From: Brevibacillus fortis
GTDB taxonomy: Bacteria; Bacillota; Bacilli; Brevibacillales; Brevibacillaceae
DNA length: 64,000 nt
Assembly (NCBI RefSeq): GCF_003013395.1
Contig: NZ_PXZM01000033.1
Location: 50,626-114,625, forward strand
Direction: 5' to 3'
Position 1 is the stretch's first letter; the number at the start of each line of letters is the position of its first letter. The notes under the pieces were generated by a model. That model saw nothing but the letters and a program-made list of their open reading frames with translations. It did no database searches and had not been told where the DNA came from. A program made the position numbers and the translations under genes. Below, piece after piece: positions 43,468-52,310 of this stretch.

Positions 43468-44247
43468 TTAATCGACAATAACCCGCTGACGCCCGCCTGT
43501 TTTCCACTCCGTTTTTGAGGACCTTCCGCCGCTCTTGGCGTCGTCCAATATACGTGCGAGGTATTTGAGAATCTGCAGGTTCGTGTACTCGCGATAACCA
43601 GTCCCCAGTCTGTTGCCTATATAATGAAGAATGAGCCCCCGCTCTACTCTGTCCGCATTCATGGCCTGCATGACAAAGGCGAGATCATACGGGTGATTGG
43701 TGACAGTCTTCAACATTTCATCCGCAAAATACCGCAGGATGCAGGGAGCAAGCGTTGGTTCGTTTCGCCCGGCATATTCGACATGCACGATATTCCACGT
43801 ATTGAATTCGGTTGCCATATCGGATAAATCCTGATAATCTCCGCGAAGCCTTGCCCCTTGCTTGAGCTTGAAGCGCCCCAACTCCCTTTCATTCTGGCGT
43901 GACTCTATCTCCTGTTCGAGAACATAGGACGTCTCGTAAACGTAATAGTCGGTCAGCGAAGTCTCCTCTTGAAAACGAATCTTGAGCACTGTCTCCATAC
44001 CTGTAGCCTCATAAGGGACACGCTCTTCGCGGTCGAACAAGTAAACCCGCCCTTGATGCTTGACGATTCCTCTGCTGACAGTGAGGTGCCCTTCGCCTAT
44101 CGTTACATCCATCCCGGAAATAATGCCGTCTGTATCATCCTGAAAGTACAAATCTACAAAATGCCGCGGGTAATCACGCAGATTTTCAAGCATCTCTCGC
44201 TTGAGAATTCGACCTTTATGAAAATTGGGATAGAGATGGGAAAACAC
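43468..44247 (-). CDS. TssK-like baseplate component (candidate)
   Basis: 259 residues. The N-terminus follows the TssK/siphophage receptor-binding-shoulder pattern: YPNFHKGRILKREMLENL (compare the W-x-E-G-x-x-L-x-P-Q-H-F-Q opening of TssK), then FQDDTDGIISGMDV, GHLTVSRGIVKHQGRVYLFD, a beta-rich domain, and a helical C-terminal part (PCILRYFADEMLKTV, LQILKYLARILDDAK). TssK is ~440 residues and joins baseplate to the membrane complex; this one is shorter and would lack the C-terminal membrane-complex-binding domain, which fits a system without TssJLM. The match is by eye and could also be to a phage tail appendage protein. It sits between the Hsp70-like gene and the adaptor. Confidence 0.4.
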   Translation of the reverse strand: MFSHLYPNFHKGRILKREMLENLRDYPRHFVDLYFQDDTDGIISGMDVTIGEGHLTVSRGIVKHQGRVYLFDREERVPYEATGMETVLKIRFQEETSLTDYYVYETSYVLEQEIESRQNERELGRFKLKQGARLRGDYQDLSDMATEFNTWNIVHVEYAGRNEPTLAPCILRYFADEMLKTVTNHPYDLAFVMQAMNADRVERGLILHYIGNRLGTGYREYTNLQILKYLARILDDAKSGGRSSKTEWKTGGRQRVIVD

Positions 44248-44291
44248 CGCTGTTCCCCCTTCCTGTTCAATTAAGCTGCCTGTTTATTTGA

Positions 44292-46958
44292 TCATTTCAG
44301 CCCGTCAAAGAAATCCAGCTCAGACAAGTCACTCTCAAACGCAAAGAATACCTTTTTCCCCAAGGAGAGCTGTTCATTTAGCCGAGCCACTGGCACGACA
44401 TGGAATCCCCACTCGCTGCCGCTCGCAAAAACGAAGTATTTCGACTCGCCATTTTGGATCGAGTCAGTCTCATCCTGCGGGATATGTGTACCGTACTTGC
44501 TCGCGATATCTTCATACAGCACCGTTTTGTACTGAGCAGGATCATCCATGTACAAATACCGCTGCCGCAGTTGGCCGTCGCTTTCCTTGAGAAAAAATTC
44601 AACCTCACTCACGCCGTAGGGACGCGAGATGGAACCATGCACGAGACTCAGCTTTTCCTGACTGTGAATGAGCACTCTCTCTTGCTTGTTATGGGTGAAG
44701 GCGGTCACGGAATAAGGGACGATCGGCGCATGATTCGTAATGTTCGCTTCGATGAATCCGGCTTTTTTGGCGCTTTGATAGCGCAGTGCTCCACGCAAGC
44801 AAGACAGCTTCAGATCTGGCACCTTGCCCGCATCCTCCGACTTTTGCCGGAACTCGATACTGCGTCCAGGGACAAATTCTTTGAGCGCTTCACGGAAAAC
44901 ATCAATGCGGCACGACTGCCCGGTCAGCTTGATGATTGAGAATTCTGCCAGTCTTCCCTGCTGGTAAAAATCATCCAGGAAGACGCGTAAAATCTCGTAA
45001 ATATCCGCCTTGATCAGGTGATTGATCTCTTTAGCGTTGAAGACAACATCGGGAAATTCAAACACATCCCGGAAGCGACCGTCCTCCCGTATCGACAACA
45101 CCCATCGCTCGACTGCCGTCAGCTTTAGATCAGGCTCCTGACGATTTTCCGTATCGGCTGTGAAGCGATTGCGCAGAATGCCTGTCTGGCGGAAAAACTC
45201 TTTTTTCATATGGTCAGCGAGGTCCCACAAAAAGTGAAAATTGTTGCGTACACGCTGATATTCATCGCGGCTCTTGTTTTCATACTCCTTGTAGCGAGTC
45301 GGCAAAATCGTCTCAGCTTCCCGATATTTCGCCTCGAAGCGTTCATAGACGGAGTCTACGCCATATTCATCCACGTACCGGAATATTTCCGAACCAGGGA
45401 TGTCGATGATTTGGTCGATGTCGGTCACTTGCCGCCCTTTGCCGTAATAGTCCGCGAAGACGATTTTCATAAATTGCATGATGCGATACGTAATGTTGTT
45501 GCCACCAAAATTGGTGTCGCCGTTTTCATAGGTCGTATCGATATCAATGCGGTAGGAGATGTGTCCGTCCTCGATCCGGAAATGGCATGATGACAGGTCG
45601 GTCGTTCCTCCGCCACAGTCGATGACGAGCGCTTGATACGTCTCACCGTCCAGAAAACTGTTTTTGTCAATTTGATCGGCAATCGTGTTAAACAGGACGG
45701 CCATACCTTCATCGAGGGCGTGATCTGATTCGATGCGATACTCAGGTAAAATCTCGGTGAACATCTCCAGAAATTGTGTTTTCAGCTTGACCGGACTTGT
45801 GATATGCAGATGACGAAAGCGGCATTTGAATTGATGCTCGGCCATTTGAATGACGTGAAGAAGGTACTGGCGCAGGATGTCGCTTCGTTTGACAGTCGCG
45901 GTATTTCCTTGGCTGTCCATGACCTCTTCCATCTTGTGATAGCTGTTCACCCAGCGCTTGATACCTTGAAACACGGTTGCGTTCGTGCTGTATCCGTTCT
46001 TTTTCATGTGCCGAAGTGCTTCATAGCCGATGTGAAAGCGAACATCATGTGGGGAAGAGCAATCCGCCACGCTAACAGCCGTCGGCAGCACCTCGATCCA
46101 TTCCTCTATTTTTTGTGTCGTATCGGGGAAGGAGACGTAATTGATCGCATTCAAGCGGATGCGTCCATTCAACAAGTCGTTGCTGGAAGGGGAGCTGACA
46201 TACTGATGGTCGAGAAAGGTACCTGCTGTCGTGGAGGAAGTACCAAAATCAATGGCCAAAACGGCATCCGTCTCTTCCAACTCCCTGATTTCGAGGTCAG
46301 TCACTGGTACTTTGTAGTAGTGGAGATTGACAGGCGGCAATGGATGGTCCTGATAATACGCCTTGTACAAATACTCCGAATCCTGCTTGCGGAAAAAGAA
46401 CAGACTGTAGTTTTGATTGACGGTTTTTCTTAAGTGGGCATCTTGGTGAGCGTAGAGCGTAAAATGCCCCGCTCCCATATCGTCTTTGCGCAGATGCAAA
46501 ATGCCACATAGCTCCATATGGTCGTTTACCAAAAGCACATTGGATTCCGACAAGTCTTTGGCAGATTCAACCCGATAGTTGTCCAGCTTGTCAATGGAAA
46601 GACCCATGTACAAGGTCATCTTCGCTGGGATTTTGATCGCATCTACACCTGGCATAGGTGTGTTCAAATATTTGTGGAGTACGGCTTCGAGGCGTTCAAT
46701 TCCACCCGGAACAACACGCTCAATCAGGAGGTTTTCTTCTGCGCCGCGAAAACGCAGAATCGTTTGCAGCAGTCCTTCCCGATCGAGATTGTTCACGACA
46801 GTGCCGACCAGCTTTTCCTTGTAACAAATATTGCGGAGCTGAAAGGTCGTCATCTCCATCAGCTCGTCCCGTGTGTAGGTAGCTTCGCCTGGATGATTGC
46901 GATGATTGCCATCCCCACTGCTTTTTTGCATATGAAGCTTGTATGAATAGGTAGACAT
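44292..46958 (-). CDS. Large Hsp70/actin-fold ATPase with extra N-terminal domain
   Basis: 888 residues. Residues 20-75 resemble a SAP-like helix pair (MTTFQLRNICYKEKL, LQTILRFRG); 80-230 is a beta domain of unknown type; 230-~800 is an Hsp70 nucleotide-binding domain with phosphate-1 IDFGTSSTTAG (236-246), phosphate-2 VIDCGGGTTDLSSC and adenosine motif IIKLTGQSCRIDVF. No typical substrate-binding domain follows, only ~100 residues of beta structure. It sits in the middle of the apparatus operon; a J-domain gene is in the same operon. Possible role: energised assembly or recycling of the sheath or baseplate in place of ClpV. Cytoplasmic. Confidence 0.75.
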   Translation of the reverse strand: MSTYSYKLHMQKSSGDGNHRNHPGEATYTRDELMEMTTFQLRNICYKEKLVGTVVNNLDREGLLQTILRFRGAEENLLIERVVPGGIERLEAVLHKYLNTPMPGVDAIKIPAKMTLYMGLSIDKLDNYRVESAKDLSESNVLLVNDHMELCGILHLRKDDMGAGHFTLYAHQDAHLRKTVNQNYSLFFFRKQDSEYLYKAYYQDHPLPPVNLHYYKVPVTDLEIRELEETDAVLAIDFGTSSTTAGTFLDHQYVSSPSSNDLLNGRIRLNAINYVSFPDTTQKIEEWIEVLPTAVSVADCSSPHDVRFHIGYEALRHMKKNGYSTNATVFQGIKRWVNSYHKMEEVMDSQGNTATVKRSDILRQYLLHVIQMAEHQFKCRFRHLHITSPVKLKTQFLEMFTEILPEYRIESDHALDEGMAVLFNTIADQIDKNSFLDGETYQALVIDCGGGTTDLSSCHFRIEDGHISYRIDIDTTYENGDTNFGGNNITYRIMQFMKIVFADYYGKGRQVTDIDQIIDIPGSEIFRYVDEYGVDSVYERFEAKYREAETILPTRYKEYENKSRDEYQRVRNNFHFLWDLADHMKKEFFRQTGILRNRFTADTENRQEPDLKLTAVERWVLSIREDGRFRDVFEFPDVVFNAKEINHLIKADIYEILRVFLDDFYQQGRLAEFSIIKLTGQSCRIDVFREALKEFVPGRSIEFRQKSEDAGKVPDLKLSCLRGALRYQSAKKAGFIEANITNHAPIVPYSVTAFTHNKQERVLIHSQEKLSLVHGSISRPYGVSEVEFFLKESDGQLRQRYLYMDDPAQYKTVLYEDIASKYGTHIPQDETDSIQNGESKYFVFASGSEWGFHVVPVARLNEQLSLGKKVFFAFESDLSELDFFDGLK

Positions 46959-47009
46959 CCCAACTCTCCTCTCTCCCGATGTCCGTTGGGGTCAATCGGT
47001 CAAAAACCT

Positions 47010-47705
47010 CTAGTACAGTGCAACACTGTCAATTAGCATCGTTTCTTCAACATCCAAAATGCCGAAGTGGTTTCGCCAATAAATCTCTGTATGGAACCGA
47101 ACCGGCAGAAAAATATCCTTGATTAATGCGAGCTTGGCATGTGCGGTTTCACTCTCCGATTGCCCCACATAAATCAGCAGCTCATCTTTTTCTTCGCAAT
47201 TGGCGTATATGGTAGAGTGAGAGAAAATTTTTCGCATCGTATCCTTAAGCAGGTACACCGCTTCGCCCGTCTCGTACAAGCGCAAAATATTGCCCGCGAT
47301 AATCTCTCGTTCCTCTTTAGTAAAAAGTCGGATATTTCCCTGTACCTGACTGCCGAACAGTCCCGCTTCCAAATCACGCAATACAAAGCGAATGTGGTAT
47401 TCACGCTTGTTCATCCCTTGCGACAGATCGATCTCGGCCAGCAAATGGACGATGACATCAAACAAGGTATGCCGAAGCTCTGTATCGTCCAAGTAGTTGG
47501 CATCAAAAAGGTCACGGAAAATATCGTCGAAGCGGTAGTACGGATTCACCTCTACTGTTTTGTCCACCGTTTTGGCGTTGATGGCCTCATGACTCAGCTC
47601 CATGTAGGGCGAATACACCTTGGCTGCTTTGAACTGGATGTCTTTTTGGGCGATCCCGGCGCGTTTTGCACGAATAACCAAATCCCAGATGTAATTCAAG
47701 CCCAT
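47010..47705 (-). CDS. Candidate baseplate protein (tail protein I/TssG-like position)
   Basis: 231 residues, soluble. N-terminal half: FKAAKVYSPYMELSHEAINA, YYRFDDIFRDLFDANYLDDT. C-terminal half: helices leading to LIKDIFLPVRFHTEIYWRNHFGI then ETMLIDSVALY. That ending resembles phage P2 gpI-type tail proteins, where a late segment packs against the baseplate wedge, but I cannot assign a family. It overlaps the 425-residue gene by ten bases, so the two probably form a complex. Location between structural and chaperone genes supports a wedge role by inference. Confidence 0.45.
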   Translation of the reverse strand: MGLNYIWDLVIRAKRAGIAQKDIQFKAAKVYSPYMELSHEAINAKTVDKTVEVNPYYRFDDIFRDLFDANYLDDTELRHTLFDVIVHLLAEIDLSQGMNKREYHIRFVLRDLEAGLFGSQVQGNIRLFTKEEREIIAGNILRLYETGEAVYLLKDTMRKIFSHSTIYANCEEKDELLIYVGQSESETAHAKLALIKDIFLPVRFHTEIYWRNHFGILDVEETMLIDSVALY

Positions 47706-48973
47706 TCTCCTTCACACTTGTATTCCGGAAAATACATCTGAACCTCGGAGACGAGAAAGCTCATCATATCTTGAAGAATAAAGCTGTTCGCACCGCGTCT
47801 CCGAAAGCCGAGAGCCATGATCTTCTTGTCATTTTCTACGCGGACATTATCGCTAATGAACGGATTCAAACCATATGTGGCAGGAGGACGACTGTTTTTG
47901 TCCCGAATCTCGACATTCACTAGCTCCAGCTGATCAGCTGCCTCAAAGGAATGGACGATTCGAATAATCTCCCCTTTGGCCCGTACGGTTATCGCCTGCT
48001 TCCGCGCATAGCTCCCAATGAAGCTGTTCTTGCGGCGATTGGACACCAATTCGTAGTCGAGTCTTCCGATACGGGTCGTGACAGGCTGCGTAATTTTGCA
48101 AACGCTCCAAACTCCCGACTTCTCCTGAGGAGATACAATCGTCAGCTCCTCCGGGGACCGCTTGATATAGCGAATCAGCTCTTCATCTCCATCCACTAAA
48201 TACCCGTGCTCACTCCCCGTCTTGCGTAACGACAGGACATGCTCGAAGTTCACCCGATCAATGGCAGGTACAGGAAAGCCGATGTTTTTTAAAGCCAAAC
48301 GCTCGATGTTCCACAGCGGGATGACGTCCAGCTTTTTGTAAGGCTCCCACTCATCGAGGGTAATCGACATTTCCAGTATTTCTTCGTCTTCTGTAAACGT
48401 GCCCTCACAGGCAACCAGAATGACATCGAAAAACTTGCTGGCGTAAGGGTGATTCACCGTTTTCCACGGCATCCCGTTCTTTTGAAACATGTTGTACAGC
48501 TTTTCCATCTCATCCATATACACGCGACTTTGTTGGAGGCGCACCTCGATTGGAAAGTGGTTACCTGCTGTGTTCAGGCGGCCCTTGAAGGTTCGCTTGC
48601 TCATCATGAGCGCAATAATCTTGTCGTACTCACACTCTAAAAAAATCGTCATCATGACCGCTTCTTCCTGGTTGCTGAGCTTGACCGCCAACTCTTTGCG
48701 ATCACATACCTTCTTTTCCTCATCGCCAGGGATCATCGGGTACAAATACTCGTGGATCGGGTCAAAGTCATCACGATGACAGAGTGTCACGTAGATGTCA
48801 TGCTTCTCTTCCTTATCCTCGATCTCGGAAAAAACACGCTCCTCCAGCTTCTTTTGCATCTCCTCCTGATACTCGACCAGGTTGAGGAAGACACCGTTCA
48901 TGATCTGCTTGAGCAACCTGCGCTGCTCCAGCTCCTCCATTTTGTTCAAACGATCTAGTACGATCTCTTTCAT
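47696..48973 (-). CDS. Candidate baseplate wedge protein, family unknown
   Basis: 425 residues, soluble, mixed alpha/beta. N-terminus is a charged helix (DRLNKMEELEQRRLLKQI); the middle has IEVRLQQSRVYMDEMEKLYN and VNHPYASKFFDVILV; then VIPLWNIERLALKNIGFPVP and a beta-rich C-terminal half (TTRIGRLDYELVSNRRKNS, KIMALGFRRRGANSFILQDM). I recognise no defined domain. By size, single copy and coupling to the next gene (10-base overlap) and the previous (4-base overlap) it fits the place of TssF or phage gpJ, but sequence does not prove that. Confidence 0.45.
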   Translation of the reverse strand: MKEIVLDRLNKMEELEQRRLLKQIMNGVFLNLVEYQEEMQKKLEERVFSEIEDKEEKHDIYVTLCHRDDFDPIHEYLYPMIPGDEEKKVCDRKELAVKLSNQEEAVMMTIFLECEYDKIIALMMSKRTFKGRLNTAGNHFPIEVRLQQSRVYMDEMEKLYNMFQKNGMPWKTVNHPYASKFFDVILVACEGTFTEDEEILEMSITLDEWEPYKKLDVIPLWNIERLALKNIGFPVPAIDRVNFEHVLSLRKTGSEHGYLVDGDEELIRYIKRSPEELTIVSPQEKSGVWSVCKITQPVTTRIGRLDYELVSNRRKNSFIGSYARKQAITVRAKGEIIRIVHSFEAADQLELVNVEIRDKNSRPPATYGLNPFISDNVRVENDKKIMALGFRRRGANSFILQDMMSFLVSEVQMYFPEYKCEGEWA

Positions 48974-50844
48974 GGCGTTGTCGCTGCCTCCTCCTGTGTC
49001 GGATTAGCTGTAGCTGGTGGATTAGCTTGCGGTGTCTGAACTGGCTGAGTCGCCGGAGCTGTCTTAACTGGCGGGACTGGTTGATTGTTCGGCACTACCT
49101 GGGGCGCCGGAACTGGCTGATATGTTGGAGCCACCGGATTGACCGGAGCTGTCTGATTGACCGGTGCTGTTTGGTTAATTGGAGCTGTTTGGTTAATTGG
49201 TGCTGTCTGATTAACCGGTGCCGTTTGATTAACCGGAACTGTCGGAGATTGATTCGCAGCACTCGCTCCTTGCACAGGTGGCTGGCCTGCCGAAGTTGGA
49301 GCAGCAGGCGGATTCAGCTTCTCCTCTGCCTTTGTCACCTTACGCTCCATCGCCAAAACTTTTTCCAACACACCAATCTCCTGATAAATTTCCTGCGCCA
49401 TCGTATACGATTGGATCGCTCCCTCGAAGTCTTGCGCCGCATAGCTCTCGTCGCCTTGCTTTTCCAGCTTGTCACCGTCGAGCGTCTTCTTTTCCTTATC
49501 GATGCCAGTCTTTTTGGAAGCTACCTCGTCCAGCTTGGTGCGAAGCTCCTTTTCTCCTGTCACAAAAGACGTTTCCAGCGCCAGTTTGCGTGCCTTTTGG
49601 TAATAGGCTTCCGCACCAGCGTAATCCTGTGCCTCAAACAGGAGATCGCCTTCCTTTTTCCACTGCATGACGAGCACATACGATTGCGTCTTTTCTTTTT
49701 TCTCCAAAATCTCCGGTTCGTTAAAATCTTCGCGCCCTTTCATTTCCTTGAGCGCCTTGTCGTACTTATCCAATGCTTTGGCGTACTGCTCATCTTTTAC
49801 AGCCGCATCTCCATCCACGATCAACTGGGTAATGCGGATTTTTTTAGCCAAGAGGCTGGCTTGGATTTTGTTTTTGACGATATTTGCAGCATTTCGGGCA
49901 TCGCTGTACGCTTTGAGTGCCTTGGGATAATCGCTCTCCGCAATGAAAGCGTCTCCGGCTGTTTCATGCTCGAACATCCCTGTCGCTGCATCTGCTATGC
50001 GCTCCGCTTCCTTCATTTTGAACAGCAGAGCTCCGCCTCCAGCCAATGCGAGCACGAGAAGGATAAGTGCCACCCGTTTAATAATCCGCCATTTTTTTTG
50101 CGGGTCGGTTTTGAATATTTTGTTTGCAAAAATAGCGGCAGCCGTGTAGTTTTGGATGACATGCTCTTGCTTGCTCAAAAGCACGTCTTCCAGCGTATCG
50201 ATCCAGGTTTCAGGATCAGTCGCCTCTTGAAGCCCGTCCTGCATTTCAGCAGGATTTACCTTCTCCCACAGACCTGGGGTAGCAAGCAGAAAAACATCAC
50301 CGTCATAGAGCGGAAGCTTCTTGGAGATAAACGGGCGAAATTCATTGGGTGTCCCCAAATAGCTCAAGAGATTATGTCGCTCCTCATGCTGATCAAGCGC
50401 GTCCTCTGCGATTTCCTCCCCATCCACCATCTGTTGGGCAAGGCTTTGATCCTTGCTCTGCCATTGCAGTCGGCCATTGCGAAAATGATACAGTCTGGTG
50501 TTACCAGCCACTCCGTATCTCACTCTGGCATAGTCCGTTACGATTACGGTCAAACTCGCTTTTAGTCTGACGCGATGGCTCTCAGCTTGCAGGACACGAT
50601 GGGCCTCCTGCAAATAGCGGCGTATGCGATAACGCGAAATGGACGGCTTCTGCAAAAAGTAGCCCAGAACGCTTTTGGCCGCCAACTCCGCACTCTCTAC
50701 TTCCTGATCGTTGTCCAATCCGCGGGCGATTACCCAGCACGCGATATCATCCAGCTGTGCGTAGGCAAAGTAATCCTTATTGCGAACGAAGCTGCCTGAT
50801 TCGGATAGAAACCCGGTAATGAATTCACTGTTGTCCTTTCTCAT
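48970..50844 (-). CDS. Membrane-anchored degenerate PP2C with extracellular helical repeats and Pro/Gln/Asn tail
   Basis: 624 residues. Residues 1-245 have a PP2C fold outline but most metal ligands are changed: ADGMGG becomes ARGLDN, GDSR becomes GNTR (114-117), SDG becomes TPG (189-191), and the final DN becomes QN. So it is probably a pseudophosphatase. A single transmembrane helix follows (about 255-275, ALILLVLALAGGGALLF) after a KKWRIIKR stretch, which predicts N-in/C-out. Outside are TPR-like repeats (AFIAESDYPKALKAYSDARN, LLFEAQDYAGAEAYYQKARK) and a ~100-residue tail with QTAPxN repeats, as for a wall-spanning linker. It could be the membrane anchor of the apparatus. It overlaps the next gene by four bases. 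Confidence 0.7.
   Translation of the reverse strand: MRKDNSEFITGFLSESGSFVRNKDYFAYAQLDDIACWVIARGLDNDQEVESAELAAKSVLGYFLQKPSISRYRIRRYLQEAHRVLQAESHRVRLKASLTVIVTDYARVRYGVAGNTRLYHFRNGRLQWQSKDQSLAQQMVDGEEIAEDALDQHEERHNLLSYLGTPNEFRPFISKKLPLYDGDVFLLATPGLWEKVNPAEMQDGLQEATDPETWIDTLEDVLLSKQEHVIQNYTAAAIFANKIFKTDPQKKWRIIKRVALILLVLALAGGGALLFKMKEAERIADAATGMFEHETAGDAFIAESDYPKALKAYSDARNAANIVKNKIQASLLAKKIRITQLIVDGDAAVKDEQYAKALDKYDKALKEMKGREDFNEPEILEKKEKTQSYVLVMQWKKEGDLLFEAQDYAGAEAYYQKARKLALETSFVTGEKELRTKLDEVASKKTGIDKEKKTLDGDKLEKQGDESYAAQDFEGAIQSYTMAQEIYQEIGVLEKVLAMERKVTKAEEKLNPPAAPTSAGQPPVQGASAANQSPTVPVNQTAPVNQTAPINQTAPINQTAPVNQTAPVNPVAPTYQPVPAPQVVPNNQPVPPVKTAPATQPVQTPQANPPATANPTQEEAATTP
49138..49242 (-). repeat. 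18-base tandem repeats coding QTAPVN/QTAPIN
   Basis: About six imperfect copies of an 18-base unit (ggagctgtttggttaatt type) in the tail of the membrane-anchored degenerate PP2C. They encode six-residue repeats with V/I variation. Copy number is likely to vary between strains. Confidence 0.75.
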
Positions 50845-50864
50845 TCGTACTACCCGCTCCCCCG

Positions 50865-51713
50865 TTACCAGCCTTTTTCCAGGATGAGAATGGTTGCGTT
50901 GTCCTGATTGGCTTTTTGCTTGCTTTCCACCGCTTCAATGATTTGGTCAGCCGCGTCATAGGCAGCGATCTTTTGGAACAAAATCTGCTCCAGTTCCATC
51001 TCGGTTAACGTATCGTAGACACCGTCACTGCACAGAATGACCTTGTCTCCCTTCTCAAGCGGAAACGGCTCACGGCCAATTTCAATATTTTGAAAGTTTT
51101 CATACCCCAAGTAGTTGATCAGCTGTTTTTTCTGCGGATGCTCCAATGCCTCGTCCTTCGTAATCTCCCCGGACAGAAAACGCGCCTCAAGCACCGACTC
51201 ATAAATGTCTTTTTGATTGATCGGGATGAATTCGCCATTCCGGAAAACGGTAATGATACTGTCCCCAACCGCTCCCCAATACAGCTTGTCCTCTACGATG
51301 ACGCCAGTAACCAGCGTGGTTCCACCCCGACTTCCTCTTAGCGCCTGCAAAATCTCCGAATTGGCAAGGGAAGCAGCACGGGAAAAGAACAGGGACATGT
51401 GCTTCGGGTTGTCTAGCTTTGTAAACTCACGGATAAACGTGGTCACGGCAAGCGTGGATGCAAGTCTGCCGTTAGCCAGCCCACTGATCCCGTCCGCCAA
51501 GACCGCAATCGTCCCATGTGATGATGTGGCTGTAGAAAAGTAATCATCCTGTTCTTCGCGTCTGCCGATCGTCTGTCCATTTCCAATCTGGATGACGGGA
51601 TTCTTTTCTTGCCGGATCCAAGCTGCACGCAGACGAAACAAAAGAGTAATGGCAATGATCACGCCAAGGACGACCAGATACGGAATTGCGCCCTGTTGAA
51701 ACATGCTCATCAT
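50865..51713 (-). CDS. PP2C-type Ser/Thr phosphatase, membrane-tethered (PppA-like)
   Basis: 282 residues. An N-terminal transmembrane helix (YLVVLGVIIAITLLFRL) is followed by a complete PP2C domain: RREEQDDYF, VLADGISGLANG, GAVGDSIITVF, CSDGVYDTL and QDNATILIL, all metal-binding Asp present. In type VI systems with a threonine phosphorylation pathway PppA dephosphorylates the FHA scaffold phosphorylated by PpkA; two FHA genes precede this one and a kinase lies at 58924. It overlaps the zinc-ribbon FHA gene by four bases. The catalytic face is expected in the cytoplasm. Confidence 0.88.
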   Translation of the reverse strand: MMSMFQQGAIPYLVVLGVIIAITLLFRLRAAWIRQEKNPVIQIGNGQTIGRREEQDDYFSTATSSHGTIAVLADGISGLANGRLASTLAVTTFIREFTKLDNPKHMSLFFSRAASLANSEILQALRGSRGGTTLVTGVIVEDKLYWGAVGDSIITVFRNGEFIPINQKDIYESVLEARFLSGEITKDEALEHPQKKQLINYLGYENFQNIEIGREPFPLEKGDKVILCSDGVYDTLTEMELEQILFQKIAAYDAADQIIEAVESKQKANQDNATILILEKGW

Positions 51714-52240
51714 TCCTTGCCCTTGTTGGAGTTATCCCACTCGAAGTGAACACCGCACAGCGGGATGAAAATAAAGGTACTTTTTCCGAGCTGGAGCACA
51801 TCGTACGCAGTGAGCTCAACTGGCGTATAAACCGCTTCATTGTTATGATAGGCAAGCCCAGACGCGTCACCCGGGAGCAAGTAAAAGTTGCGTTTTTTCG
51901 GATCGTAGACAATCACTGCATGATTGCGACGAGAGATCGTGTTGTCTCCGACGATTCGAATGTGCATATCCTCTGCGCGACCGATGAAGTTCTTCTCCGC
52001 CATAATGCGGTAATCTTGACCTTGTTGCGGCCCCTCAATACATACCAGCCAACCGGTAACAGGCTCGATCCCTTCTGTTTCCCCCAGGTACGGCATCGTC
52101 TTATCGTCTTCTGCCACTCTCGTTGGTGCTTTGTTATCCGGTTTCGCCCCAGGCTCAACGACCATGCTGCAATAAGGGCAGGTGCTTCCGTGTTTTCTGG
52201 TGCTAAACATGTGACCATTCGCGCATCTTGTCAAACTCAT
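51710..52240 (-). CDS. Zinc-ribbon/FHA protein
   Basis: 176 residues from the ATG at 52240 (GGGGGAG site). N-terminal four-cysteine ribbon (TRCANGHMFSTRKHG, STCPYCS), a short linker and a C-terminal FHA domain (NFIGRAEDMHIRIVGDNTI, SRRNHAVIVYDPKKRNFYLL). FHA domains bind phosphothreonine. In this gene set it is the natural reader of the kinase/phosphatase pair and resembles the role of Fha in type VI post-translational control. Coupled to the PP2C gene by a four-base overlap. Confidence 0.85.
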   Translation of the reverse strand: MSLTRCANGHMFSTRKHGSTCPYCSMVVEPGAKPDNKAPTRVAEDDKTMPYLGETEGIEPVTGWLVCIEGPQQGQDYRIMAEKNFIGRAEDMHIRIVGDNTISRRNHAVIVYDPKKRNFYLLPGDASGLAYHNNEAVYTPVELTAYDVLQLGKSTFIFIPLCGVHFEWDNSNKGKE

Positions 52241-52310
52241 TCTTCTGCTCCCCCGTTTCGTTCCGTGCAAGGACGATATGTATGTGTGTAAAAACGATGA
52301 TTACCCGATG

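Noticed and set aside
49138..49242. Possible CRISPR-like repeat array
   Set aside because: The units are contiguous 18-base imperfect copies without spacers and encode in-frame QTAPVN repeats of a protein tail.
49027..50565. Long open frame of ~510 codons on the plus strand opposite the degenerate PP2C gene
   Set aside because: It has no ribosome site, a low-complexity Arg/Leu/Ser composition and no family resemblance. It mirrors codon bias of the minus-strand gene, which has clear domains and operon coupling.
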